Below are positions 53,707 to 63,626 of a DNA stretch of 64,000 nt, one piece after another. The notes beneath the pieces are model-generated. The model searched no databases. It saw nothing but the letters and a program-made list of their open reading frames with translations, and had not been told where the DNA came from. This DNA is from AC-32 sp035624425 (GTDB taxonomy: Bacteria > Actinomycetota > Thermoleophilia > Gaiellales > Gaiellaceae), in contig DASPRN010000087.1 of NCBI GenBank assembly GCA_035624425.1, positions 1-64,000 on the forward strand, read 5' to 3'. How positions within the stretch are numbered: position 1 is the first letter of the stretch; the number at the start of each line of letters is the position of its first letter. Position numbers and translations under genes: made by a program.

Positions 53707-54921
53707 TCAGCGAACCCGAAAGAGGCCGCCGAAGGCGACCCAGCGGCCGTTGTGGAAGCGCTCGAGGCGCGCCTGGTCAAGCGGGAAGTGGTCGCTCGGC
53801 GAGGTGCGCACTGCGATCCCCGGCAGCAGGAACGGGTCGTTGTGCACGTTCAGGTGCGTGACCGCCTTCATGATGCTCGCCCGCGTCGGGTTCTTCCCCG
53901 CCTTCTTGAGCGCCTCGACGAAGCTGTGCGCGACCGACATCCCGTAGACGTTGTAGACGTCGTTCGGGTGCACGCCCTTGTACTTCTTCATGATCGAGCG
54001 GTAGAGCTTGATCCCCGGGTCCTTCTTCCAGCGTGGATCGGTCGGGTCCTTGAGGAAGACGATCGAGATCGACCCCTCGGTCTGCTTCTTGCTGGTCGCG
54101 TTGCTGGCGATGCCCATGATGTTCGAGGCGCTCGCGACCGCGTTGACGTAGACCTTAGGCCGCCAGCCGAGCTTGCGCGCGTAGACGTAGGCCTGAATCG
54201 CGAACTGCGGCGTCGCGAACAGCATCATCGTGTTCGTCTTGGCCGCCTTCAACTTCGCGATCTGCGACTGGACGTCGGAGTCGGTTGCGTCGTAGCTCTG
54301 CTTGGAGACGATCAGCTTCCCCTTCTTGCCGAGGCCGCGCTTGAGCCCGGTGAGCAGCTCGTTGCCGTAGTCGTCGTTCTGGTAGAGGACGCCGATCCTC
54401 GACTTCGGCGCCGTCTTGGCGATGTAGCGCCCGTAGATCGTCCCCTCGGCGATGTAGTTGGGCTGGTAGCCGATCGTCCACGGCCACTGCGTGTGGTCCT
54501 TGCCCCACGTCAGGGCGCCGCTCGCGACGAAGAGCTGCGGGACGCCCATGGCGTTCAGGTACGGGCGCGTGGCCAGGTTCTGCTCGGTGCCGAGACTGTT
54601 GAAGATCGCGAAGACGTGGTCCTGCTCGACCAGCTCGCGCGTCTCGTTGATCGTCTGGCTCGGGTCGTACTGGTCGTCCTTGATCAGGTAGACGATCTTG
54701 CGGTGGTAGACGCCGCCCTTGGCGTTGACGTAGCGGAAGTACGCCGCCGCGCCCTTGCCGACGGTCTGGTAGGCGGAGGCAACTCCGGAGAGCGGGATTG
54801 TCCCGCCGATCACGATCTGGGTCGAGGTCACCCCGGGGGTGCTCGAACCGGCGCCGGACGCGCCCGTGGTGAGCGCAAGCGCGGCAAGAAGCCCTGCAAA
54901 CAGGTAGACGGCCCTCCCCAT
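53707..54921 (-). CDS. Branched-chain amino-acid-type substrate-binding protein, second cluster
   Basis: A 404-residue Peripla_BP_6 protein with a Sec signal (YLFAGLLAALALTTGASGA) but no lipobox cysteine, unlike the first cluster's lipoprotein. GTIPLSGVASAYQTVGKGAAAYFRYVNAKGGVYHRKI near residue 40 and YGNELLTGLKRGLGKKGKLIV near 200 are typical. In this cluster it is the last gene, 6 bp after livM. Its ligand may differ from that of the 18-kb homologue (the two share only family patterns). Confidence 0.9.
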   Translation of the reverse strand: MGRAVYLFAGLLAALALTTGASGAGSSTPGVTSTQIVIGGTIPLSGVASAYQTVGKGAAAYFRYVNAKGGVYHRKIVYLIKDDQYDPSQTINETRELVEQDHVFAIFNSLGTEQNLATRPYLNAMGVPQLFVASGALTWGKDHTQWPWTIGYQPNYIAEGTIYGRYIAKTAPKSRIGVLYQNDDYGNELLTGLKRGLGKKGKLIVSKQSYDATDSDVQSQIAKLKAAKTNTMMLFATPQFAIQAYVYARKLGWRPKVYVNAVASASNIMGIASNATSKKQTEGSISIVFLKDPTDPRWKKDPGIKLYRSIMKKYKGVHPNDVYNVYGMSVAHSFVEALKKAGKNPTRASIMKAVTHLNVHNDPFLLPGIAVRTSPSDHFPLDQARLERFHNGRWVAFGGLFRVR

Positions 54922-54927
54922 TCCGAT

Positions 54928-55938
54928 CTATGGACGAGTGTACAACCAGCTTGTTAGCGGCCTGACCAGCCGCTGGATCAGCCCTCCGGCGCCCGTCGGG
55001 AGCAGGATCATCACCACGATGATCGCCGCGCCGTAGACGAAATCGGGGACTCCCGGGCGGGTCGAGACGTGCGTCGAGATCGTCGGCAGGTACTCCACGA
55101 AGAGCGCGCCGAGCACGAGCCCCCACAGCGAGCCGAGCCCGCCGACGACGGTGCCGACGAGGATCAGGATCGAGACGGAGACCGTGAAGCTGAGCGGGTC
55201 GACGATCTCGTTCTGGATCACGTAGAGCGCGCCGCCCACCCCCGCGTAGACCCCGCTCAGCGCGAATGCGACCGTCTTCGTCGCGGCCAGGTTGACCCCG
55301 CTCGAGGCCGCGGCCACCTCGCTGTCGCGGACCGAGCGGAACGTTCTTCCGCCGCGGCCGCGCACCAGCAGCCAGGCGAGGAAGAAGCCGACGATCCCGA
55401 TCGACCAGGTCAGGTAGTAGAGGAAGTGGTTCTGCGTCATCGAGTGGCCGAAGATCGTGATCCCGCCGAGCCCGGTCACCTGCTTCGGCGCCGAGGCGAG
55501 GAAGTTCTCGCCGTCCGTGCCGCCCGTGAAGTGGGAGAACTTCTTGATCAGGTCGGGCAGCGCGACCGCGAGCGCGAAGGTGGCGAGGGCCAGGTAGAGG
55601 CCGGAGAGGCGCAGCGCGGGAAGGCCGACGACGAAGCCGACGATCCCGGCGGCGACGCCCGCCAGCGGGATCGTCCACACGTCGCGCCAGTGCTCGTGGA
55701 CGACGAGGAGCGCGGTCGTGTAGCCGCCGATCGCCATCAGCGCGCCGTGGCCGAGCGAGATCTGGCCGGTGTAGCCCGTGACCAGGTTGAGCCCGATGAT
55801 CGCGATGAAGAACGCGCCGGCCTGCGCGAGGTCGCGCGAGTGGAAGTCGCTCACGAAGTGCGGCAGGAGGAGGAACACGGCCAGTCCTCCCGCGACCATC
55901 GCCACCCAGAGGCCGATCCCGAGCGCGCGGCGCATCAA
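54928..55938 (-). CDS. livM: LivM-type permease, second cluster
   Basis: A 336-residue permease with about eight helices: LVTGYTGQISLGHGALMAIGGYTTALLV near residue 55 and the coupling loop RGRGGRTFRSVRDSEVAAASSGVNLAATKTVAFALSGV near 200, plus GGLGSLWGLVLGALFVEYLP. Standard LivM length, lacking the long N-terminus of the 17-kb copy. ATG overlaps livH by four bases. Confidence 0.92.
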   Translation of the reverse strand: MMRRALGIGLWVAMVAGGLAVFLLLPHFVSDFHSRDLAQAGAFFIAIIGLNLVTGYTGQISLGHGALMAIGGYTTALLVVHEHWRDVWTIPLAGVAAGIVGFVVGLPALRLSGLYLALATFALAVALPDLIKKFSHFTGGTDGENFLASAPKQVTGLGGITIFGHSMTQNHFLYYLTWSIGIVGFFLAWLLVRGRGGRTFRSVRDSEVAAASSGVNLAATKTVAFALSGVYAGVGGALYVIQNEIVDPLSFTVSVSILILVGTVVGGLGSLWGLVLGALFVEYLPTISTHVSTRPGVPDFVYGAAIIVVMILLPTGAGGLIQRLVRPLTSWLYTRP

Positions 55939-56837
55939 ACGCGTCTCGCCTCCGACCGGCCGAACAGCCCGGTGGGCCGGATGAGCAGGACGCCGAGGAT
56001 CACGGCCAGCGCCACCGGCAGGCGAAGCGTGGTCCCGACCCAGCCGACGTAGGTGCCGATCAAGGTGACGAAGACGCCGAGCAGGAGGCTGCCGACGACC
56101 GCGCCGAGCGGGCTCTCGATCCCGCCGAGGACCGCCCCGGCGATCGCGTAGAGGAGCACCGGCTGCATCAGGTTCTGGTCGAAGCTGCCGAGCGCCGGCG
56201 CGGTCAGCATCCCGGAGACGGCGCCGAGCGCGGCGGCGAGGCCCCAGCCGAGCGCGAGCATCCAGCTGACGCGGATCCCGAGCAGGCGGCTCTCGTCGGG
56301 GTTGGCCGCTGCGGCGCGCAGGGCGAGCCCGAGCTTCGTGTAGCGAAACAGGCCCCAGAGCAGGACGACCAACCCGAGCGAGACCGCGATGTTGCCGAGG
56401 TCCTGGATCGAGAAGGCGACGCCCGCCACGTCGATCGGCCTGGTCGAGAACGCGTTCGGGATCGTGCGCCTCTCGGGGCTCCAGAAGATCTTCGACGCGC
56501 CGTCGACGACGAAGAGCAGGCCGAGCGTGACGATCACGACGGTCAGCACAGGTGCGGCCTCGACCGGGCGGATCACGACGCGCTCGACGGCGATGCCACC
56601 CGCGAACGAGATGGCGACCGTGAGGAAGAACGCGGCCCAGAACGCGAGGCCGTGATTCACGAGCGACCAGGCGATGAAGACCGAGAACATCGCCATCTCG
56701 CCCTGCGCGAAGTTGATCACGCCGGTCGAGCGGTAGATGAGGACGATCGCGAGCGCCAGCAGCGCCCAGGTGCCGCCCGACGAGAGGCCGATCACGGTTT
56801 GCTGCGCGAGCTGCGTCCAGTCGAGGGCGAGAAACAT
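55935..56837 (-). CDS. livH: LivH-type permease, second cluster
   Basis: A 300-residue permease: GLSSGGTWALLALAIVLIYRSTGVINFAQGEMAMF near residue 15 is the LivH hallmark; FRYTKLGLALRAAAANPDESRLLGIRVSWML near 180 is the coupling loop and GGIESPLGAVVGSLLLGV follows. ATG at 56837 lies 2 bp after the livF stop. Upstream in-frame sequence inside livF is not membrane-like and is rejected. Confidence 0.92.
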   Translation of the reverse strand: MFLALDWTQLAQQTVIGLSSGGTWALLALAIVLIYRSTGVINFAQGEMAMFSVFIAWSLVNHGLAFWAAFFLTVAISFAGGIAVERVVIRPVEAAPVLTVVIVTLGLLFVVDGASKIFWSPERRTIPNAFSTRPIDVAGVAFSIQDLGNIAVSLGLVVLLWGLFRYTKLGLALRAAAANPDESRLLGIRVSWMLALGWGLAAALGAVSGMLTAPALGSFDQNLMQPVLLYAIAGAVLGGIESPLGAVVGSLLLGVFVTLIGTYVGWVGTTLRLPVALAVILGVLLIRPTGLFGRSEARRV

Positions 56838-56839
56838 GG

Positions 56840-57556
56840 CTAGTACCCGAGGTACGAGCGTCGGACCGATTCGTTGCGGCGCAGCTCGGCGCTCGTTCCC
56901 GCGAGCGCGACCCGGCCGGACTCGAGCACGTAGGCGCGAGAGGAGGCGCTGAGCGCCAGGCTCGCGTTCTGCTCCACGACGAGGACGGTCAGGCCCTCGC
57001 GCTCGTTGAGCTCGCCGACGATCCGGAAGATCTCGGCGACGACCTTCGGGGCCAGCCCGAGCGAAGGCTCGTCCAGCAGCACCAGGCGCGGCCGCAGCAT
57101 CAGCGCTCGCGCGAGCGCGAGCATCTGCTGCTCGCCGCCGCTGAGGGTGCCCGCCCGCTGGTCGCGCCGCTCCTCGAGCCACGGGAAGTGACCCAGCACG
57201 CGCCGCTCGTCCTCCCGCACGGCGGCCCGGTCGCGGCGGGTGTAGGCGCCGAGGCGCAGGTTCTCGGCGACGGTCAGCTCGGAGAGCGTTCCGCGCCCTT
57301 CCGGCACGTGCGCGATTCCGAGCCGCGCGACCGACTCGGGCGAACGCCTGGCGATGCTCTTGCCGGCGAACGCGATCGCACCGCTGCGCCTGACCGTCCC
57401 GGAGACGGCCCGCAGCGTGGTTGTCTTGCCGGCGCCGTTCGCGCCGAGGACGGCGACCACCTCGCCCTCGGCGACCGCAAGCGAGACGCCGTGCAGGGCC
57501 CGCACCTGGCCGTAGCGGGCCTCGACGTCCTCGAGCTCGAGGAGGGCCTCAAGCAT
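56840..57556 (-). CDS. livF: LivF-type ATPase, second cluster
   Basis: A 238-residue ABC ATPase: GANGAGKTTTLRAVSG Walker A near residue 39, HVPEGRGTLSELTVAENLRLGAY, signature GTLSGGEQQMLALARALM, Walker B LVLLDEPSLGLAPKV and VLVVEQNASLALS. It overlaps livG by eight bases. Gene order livG-F-H-M-K is inverted relative to the first cluster (K-H-M-G-F), so the two are not a recent tandem copy. Confidence 0.93.
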   Translation of the reverse strand: MLEALLELEDVEARYGQVRALHGVSLAVAEGEVVAVLGANGAGKTTTLRAVSGTVRRSGAIAFAGKSIARRSPESVARLGIAHVPEGRGTLSELTVAENLRLGAYTRRDRAAVREDERRVLGHFPWLEERRDQRAGTLSGGEQQMLALARALMLRPRLVLLDEPSLGLAPKVVAEIFRIVGELNEREGLTVLVVEQNASLALSASSRAYVLESGRVALAGTSAELRRNESVRRSYLGY

Positions 57557-58253
57557 CGACTGTTCCGAGGTAGGCCTCGATCACCGCGGGGTCGTTCTGC
57601 ACCTCGGCCGGGGTCCCGCTCGCGATCCGGCGGCCGAAGTCGAGCACGTGCACGCGGTCGGCGATTCCCATCACCAGGCGCATGTGGTGCTCGACCAGGA
57701 GGAGCGTCAGCTCGAAGTCCTCGCGCAGGCGGCGGATCAGCATGCCCAGCCGCTCGACCTCCTCGTGGTTCAGCCCACCGGCCGGCTCGTCCAGCAGCAG
57801 GAGGCGCGGGCCCGAGGCCAGCGCGCGGGCGAGCTCGACGCGCTTCTGCACGCCGTACGGAAGCTCACGCGCCTGCCGGTGGGCGAGGGCGGCAAGGCCG
57901 ACATAGCCGAGGATCTCGCGCGCGCGGCGGCCCCGGCGGGCATGCCTGCCGATCAGCACGTGCTCGAGCACCGTCATCGAGCCGAACAGCTCGACGTTCT
58001 GGAAGGTGCGTGCGATTCCGCGGCGGACGATCCCGTGGGCCGGCGTGCGCAGGAGGCTGTGCCCGTCGAAGGCGATCTCGCCGCTGTCGGGCCGGTAGAG
58101 GCGGGTGATCAGGTTGAAGACGGTCGTCTTGCCGGCGCCGTTCGGGCCGATCAGGCCGACGATCTCGCCCTCGTTCACGTCGAGCGAGACACCGTCGACC
58201 GCGACGATCCCCTCAAACCGCCGCGTCAGCTCCTCGACCGCAAGCAGGGCCAC
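57549..58253 (-). CDS. livG: LivG-type ATPase, second cluster
   Basis: A 234-residue ABC ATPase: GPNGAGKTTVFNLITR Walker A near residue 36, RTFQNVELFGSMTVLEHVLIGRH, ARELPYGVQKRVELARAL signature, LLLDEPAGGLNHEE Walker B and LVEHHMRLVMGIADRVHVLDFG. It is the first gene of the second cluster. The GTG at 58253 opens ALLAVEELTRRF; a GTG at 58292 would add 13 residues. No strong ribosome site decides between them. Confidence 0.9.
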   Translation of the reverse strand: MALLAVEELTRRFEGIVAVDGVSLDVNEGEIVGLIGPNGAGKTTVFNLITRLYRPDSGEIAFDGHSLLRTPAHGIVRRGIARTFQNVELFGSMTVLEHVLIGRHARRGRRAREILGYVGLAALAHRQARELPYGVQKRVELARALASGPRLLLLDEPAGGLNHEEVERLGMLIRRLREDFELTLLLVEHHMRLVMGIADRVHVLDFGRRIASGTPAEVQNDPAVIEAYLGTVDA

Positions 58254-58308
58254 GGCGGGGGACCTTAAGCTTCGGGATGGCGTGAAGCGCACCGGTCGAC
58301 GCGGATAG

Positions 58309-58692
58309 GTCGCCTTCGGGCTCGCTGCCTCCGCCGTCGGCTGGGCCCTGACGCTCGTCGCGGCGGCCTTCCTGGCGCCGGCGTATCAGGGCGAGGACTG
58401 CGGCCCCAGCCGCGTCTGAACGTCGTCGAGCTCGACCCTGTTCGCCGTCAACGGCTGGTGGGTTGTCGAGTTACTTGCCGGCGTCGTGCTCGTGGCGATG
58501 CTGGCCTTCTGGGGGCTGCACAGGCGCTGCGCGTCGGGAAGCCGGCGGGCGGCACAGCTTGCGACCTCCTGCACCGCAGTGCTAGCAGCGTTCACGGTCG
58601 TCACCGGCTTCTCGATCGGACTGCTCGTCCTCCCGGTGGCGGTGCTCCTGGTGGCTTCCGCGGCGCTGGTCCAGACCGCCGGACCGACCTAG
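58309..58692 (+). pseudogene. Broken small membrane protein gene
   Basis: One frame reads a small membrane protein: VAFGLAASAVGWALTLVAAA, LAPAYQGEDCGPSRV, a TGA at 58417-58419, then TSSSSTLFAVNGWWVVELL, further helices and a stop at 58692. The segments before and after the TGA belong together (helix, extracytoplasmic Cys loop, NGWW, two helices). No ATG, GTG or TTG lies between the in-frame TAG at 58306 and the TGA. Both the missing start and the internal stop suggest decay; the part from ATG at 58486 (68 residues) could still be translated. Confidence 0.6.
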
Positions 58693-58702
58693 TAACACAG
58701 TG

Positions 58703-58709
<7 letters not shown>
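58688..58709. repeat. 17-bp perfect palindrome (copy 2) at the DUF255 gene end
   Basis: AGTAACACAGTGTTACT at 58691-58707, the same palindrome as in polA apart from the centre base. It overlaps the last codons and stop of the DUF255 gene (minus) and the stop of the broken membrane gene (plus). It could terminate both but no T-run follows. Confidence 0.8.
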
Positions 58710-60604
<1,895 letters not shown>

Positions 60605-60621
60605 AGCACTAGGCTAGCTTC

Positions 60622-61158
60622 GTGATCGAGCTCGAGACCGAGCGCCTGTGGCTGCGCCCTCCTCTCCCCGAGGACGCCGAGGCGCTCGCGCCGATGTACG
60701 CCGATCCTGAGGTGATGCGATACCTCGGCGACGGGCGCACACTGACGCCGAGGCAGACGGCGGGCTCGGTCCAACGCATGATCGGAGCCTGGGAAGCCGA
60801 CGGCTTCGGGCTCTTCACCACCGTGCGCAAGGACGACGAGGCGGTGATCGGGCGCGTGGGCCTGATCGTCTGGAACACGAAGACCTGGCGGACGACTCGC
60901 GCCAACGCCGACGGCCCGAAGGAGCTCGAGGTCGGCTACACGATCGGCAGGCCGTTCTGGGGTCTCGGCTACGCGACCGAGGCGGCGGGCGCTGCACGTG
61001 ACTATGCCCTCGGCAAGCTCGAGGCGAAGCGGCTGATCGCGCTCATCATCCACGGCAACGACGCGTCGGCCAACGTGGCGCGCAAGCTCGGCTTCGAGCA
61101 CGAGCGGGACATCATGTTCGGCCGTCGCGACGCGGGCCTGTTCGCGCTCGAGGCGTGA
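60622..61158 (+). CDS. GNAT acetyltransferase, RimJ/RimL-like
   Basis: A 178-residue GNAT of the Acetyltransf_3 type: IELETERLWLRPPLPEDAEALAPMYADPEVMRYLGDG at the N-terminus, EVGYTIGRPFWGLGYATEAAGAARDYAL near residue 105 (acetyl-CoA loop) and HGNDASANVARKLGFEHERDI. This group acetylates protein N-termini or small molecules. GTG at 60622; a ribosome site is not evident. Ten base pairs separate it from the convergent HMG-CoA lyase. Confidence 0.88.
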   Translation: MIELETERLWLRPPLPEDAEALAPMYADPEVMRYLGDGRTLTPRQTAGSVQRMIGAWEADGFGLFTTVRKDDEAVIGRVGLIVWNTKTWRTTRANADGPKELEVGYTIGRPFWGLGYATEAAGAARDYALGKLEAKRLIALIIHGNDASANVARKLGFEHERDIMFGRRDAGLFALEA

Positions 61159-61168
61159 GCGCCTTCGC

Positions 61169-62026
61169 TCAGCCCGCCGGCCAGGTGCCGGCGCGGTAGA
61201 GCTGGCCCTCGAGCCTTCGCCCGAGCACGCCTTCCAGCCACGTCGAGGCCGCGATCAGCGCGTCGAGGTCGACGCCCGTCTCGATCCCCTCGCCCTCGAG
61301 CAGGTAGGCGAGGTCCTCGGTCGCGATGTTGCCGGTCGCCCGCGGCGCGTACGGGCAGCCGCCGAGCCCGCCGAGCGAGGCGTCGAGCACCGACGCTCCG
61401 GCCTCGAGCGCCGCGAGCGCGTTCGCGTAGCCGGTGTTGCGCGTGTTGTGCCCGTGGAAGCCGGCCGCGCCCGTGCGGGCGACCAGTGCGCGCACCGCGT
61501 GCGGCACCGCGACGCCGATCGTGTCGGCGAGGACGACTTCGACCCCGTCGAAGCGCGCGGCCAGCTCCGCGACGCGGCCCGGGTCGACGCGGCCCTCGAA
61601 GGGGCAGCCGAACGCGACGCTGATCGTCACCGTCGCCGGCGCCGAGGCCGCGGCCAAGATCCGCTCGACGCGCTCGACCGCCTCGCCCAGCGACGCGTTC
61701 CCGTTGCGCTGGTTGAACTCCTCGGTCGCGCCGAGCGTCGCGTTGACCCGGTCGAGCCCGGCGGCGGCGAACCGCTCGTACCCCTGCTCGTTGAGGACAA
61801 GGCCCGAGTACTGCGTGCCGTCGCGCCTGACGATCCCCGCGATGACCTCCTCGGCCCGAGCCATCTGCGGCACGAGGTCGTCGCGCACGAAGCTGACCGC
61901 CTCGACCCGGGGCAGGCCGGCGGCCGCGAGCCGGTTGACGAGATCGGCCCGCACGGCCGGCTCCAGCACCTCGCTCTCGTTCTGCAGCCCGTCGCGCGGG
62001 CCCACGTCGCAGAGGGTCAGGGCCAT
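61169..62026 (-). CDS. Hydroxymethylglutaryl-CoA lyase
   Basis: A 285-residue HMGL-like TIM barrel. LCDVGPRDGLQNE at residues 5-17 (catalytic Arg and Asp), VSFVRDDLVPQMA near 45 where SFVSPKWVPQMAD is usual, TLGATEEFNQRNGN near 100, GFHGHNTRNTGYANALAAL near 195 and GLGGCPYAPRATGNIATEDL near 225 with the catalytic Cys. It splits HMG-CoA to acetoacetate and acetyl-CoA in leucine breakdown. Start overlaps the PPOX stop (TGATG). No other leucine catabolic gene is adjacent. Confidence 0.9.
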   Translation of the reverse strand: MALTLCDVGPRDGLQNESEVLEPAVRADLVNRLAAAGLPRVEAVSFVRDDLVPQMARAEEVIAGIVRRDGTQYSGLVLNEQGYERFAAAGLDRVNATLGATEEFNQRNGNASLGEAVERVERILAAASAPATVTISVAFGCPFEGRVDPGRVAELAARFDGVEVVLADTIGVAVPHAVRALVARTGAAGFHGHNTRNTGYANALAALEAGASVLDASLGGLGGCPYAPRATGNIATEDLAYLLEGEGIETGVDLDALIAASTWLEGVLGRRLEGQLYRAGTWPAG

Positions 62027-62430
62027 CAGCGGCCCAGGCCGTGCGAATCGATGCGCTCGGCGTGGATGCGCGCGCTGATGCGCTGCTCGCCCTGCGCGTG
62101 CGAGAAGGTGCCCTCGCCGAGGTACTTCCGGTGCAGCCGGTCGATCTCCTCCTTCGCGCCCTCGGTCGTGAGCTTCACCGTGCCGCTCACGGCCAGCCAG
62201 CGATGCACGTCTCCCGGGTCGAGCACGAGCATCGACACGCGCGGGTCCCGGCGCAGGTAGCGCTCCTTCGCACGGCCGACGGCGGTGTTGAACAGGACGC
62301 CCTCGTCGTCCACGTCGACCCAGACCACGGTCGAGTGTGGGGAACCGTCGGGGCGGAGCGTCGTGACCGTGCCCACGTTCGGCTCGGCCAGGAACTCGCG
62401 CTCGGCAGGGGTCAGCGTCGCGTCTCCCAT
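62026..62430 (-). CDS. PPOX-class (F420- or FMN-dependent) split-barrel protein
   Basis: A 134-residue split beta-barrel flavoprotein fold: LTPAEREFLAEPNVGTVTTLRPDGSPHSTVVWVDVDDEGVLFNTAVGRAKERYLRRDPRVSM is the pattern of actinobacterial PPOX/F420-binding (FDOR-B) proteins. These reduce or bind cofactor F420; the reaction is undefined here. ATG at 62430 opens MGDATLTP; the in-frame extension upstream is not conserved-like. It is coupled to HMG-CoA lyase. Confidence 0.85.
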   Translation of the reverse strand: MGDATLTPAEREFLAEPNVGTVTTLRPDGSPHSTVVWVDVDDEGVLFNTAVGRAKERYLRRDPRVSMLVLDPGDVHRWLAVSGTVKLTTEGAKEEIDRLHRKYLGEGTFSHAQGEQRISARIHAERIDSHGLGR

Positions 62431-62560
62431 TGGCCTCGATAGGCTAGTGGCTCGCTGGGAGCTCGCGTCCTCGTCGGTGACGAGATCCGCCTGGTAGCCA
62501 CGGGGTGCATGGGAAGAGCTCAGGACCTGGACACCCCCGTCAGGACGAAGACGAGGACCT

Positions 62561-63583
62561 TTAGCCGCCGAGCCAAGCGAGTTGCCCTGCGGGCACCTTC
62601 CAGCGCACGGTTGCAACGCCACCGACGACGCGGTGAAAGACGACTGCGTTGGCCTCTACGACCGCGACCCACTTGCCGTCCGGCGACCAGTCCGCGTAGA
62701 CGCCTTCGAACGTTCGAGGGGCCTGACCGTGGAAGCAACCGAGGTCGACCAGCCGGACCACGGAGGCGCCTACGGTGAGCGCCGCGCAGTTGTCGGGCGC
62801 GAGGTCGGCTGTGATCGTCTCGGGGTGTGCGGGCGTGCTCGGCGCCACCGGCGCCGAACCGACGAGGCGCCTGCCCTTGTAGCGATCGACCCGCCGCCCG
62901 CCCACGTCCACCACCAGCGAGCCGTCGACGCCCCAGGCGAAGCTCCGGACAGCTCCGCGGGCCGTCAGCAGACGGCGCCCACCGACCAGAATCTGGCGAC
63001 GGCCATTCACCGACGCCGTCACGCCGCGGAGGTCGTACGCCAGCGGGCAGTAGTGAAGACGCTTCGGCCCTTGACCGAGCCGGAGTTCGAACCCGGACTC
63101 GAAGGTGTCGCACCAGGCGAGCTTCGAGCCGTCCGAGCTCCACGCGAATGGAGAAACCGCGTCGTACTCGCCGAAGCGGGCCCGCGGGCGCGCGAGGTCG
63201 CGGACGCTGAAGCGCCTCTTCACACCACCCGAGCCGCCGACGCCGTACGCGACGTACGTCCCCACGCGGGGGGCCGAGACCTCACAAGTCGTCGCCAGCC
63301 GCGGGAGCGCGACCGCTCGACCGGAGCGGAGGTCGAACGCGCGAAGCCGGCAAGCGCCGGGGGCGGTGAAGGCGATGAGACCCGGCGCGGCCAAACCCGG
63401 CAAGCTCGGCGCCCGCTGATCAGTCGTCGCCGCCGTAGGTGCCCGACCATGTCGCGCACCGTCGGCCGTCAGCCGGTGCCGGACCGCGTCCCCGAGCGCG
63501 GCCACAGCGACCGCGATCACGGCGATCACGAGGGCGAGGTCGCGCGCCCTGCGGGAACGAACGAGCTTGACGATGGCCAGCAA
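62561..63583 (-). CDS. Membrane-anchored TolB/WD40-like propeller protein
   Basis: A 340-residue protein with one N-terminal anchor helix (residues 15-33) and a beta-rich extracytoplasmic part with propeller-like blades: SPFAWSSDGSKLAWCD near 150 and GVYADWSPDGKWVAVVEAN near 310 are PD40/TolB-type WSPDG units. I do not know its function. TTG start at 63583; the 43-bp gap to nadA has no clear promoter. The flanking 62431-62560 gap (130 bp) holds nothing recognisable. Confidence 0.7.
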   Translation of the reverse strand: MLAIVKLVRSRRARDLALVIAVIAVAVAALGDAVRHRLTADGARHGRAPTAATTDQRAPSLPGLAAPGLIAFTAPGACRLRAFDLRSGRAVALPRLATTCEVSAPRVGTYVAYGVGGSGGVKRRFSVRDLARPRARFGEYDAVSPFAWSSDGSKLAWCDTFESGFELRLGQGPKRLHYCPLAYDLRGVTASVNGRRQILVGGRRLLTARGAVRSFAWGVDGSLVVDVGGRRVDRYKGRRLVGSAPVAPSTPAHPETITADLAPDNCAALTVGASVVRLVDLGCFHGQAPRTFEGVYADWSPDGKWVAVVEANAVVFHRVVGGVATVRWKVPAGQLAWLGG

Positions 63584-63626
63584 TCATTGCGCACCCACGC
63601 GACGAAGAGACAACCGCCGCCGGCGG

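Noticed and set aside
58417..58460. Selenocysteine insertion at the in-frame TGA
   Set aside because: Only a loopless GTCGAGCTCGAC palindrome lies downstream, not a SECIS-type stem with an apical loop, and the gene also lacks a start codon.
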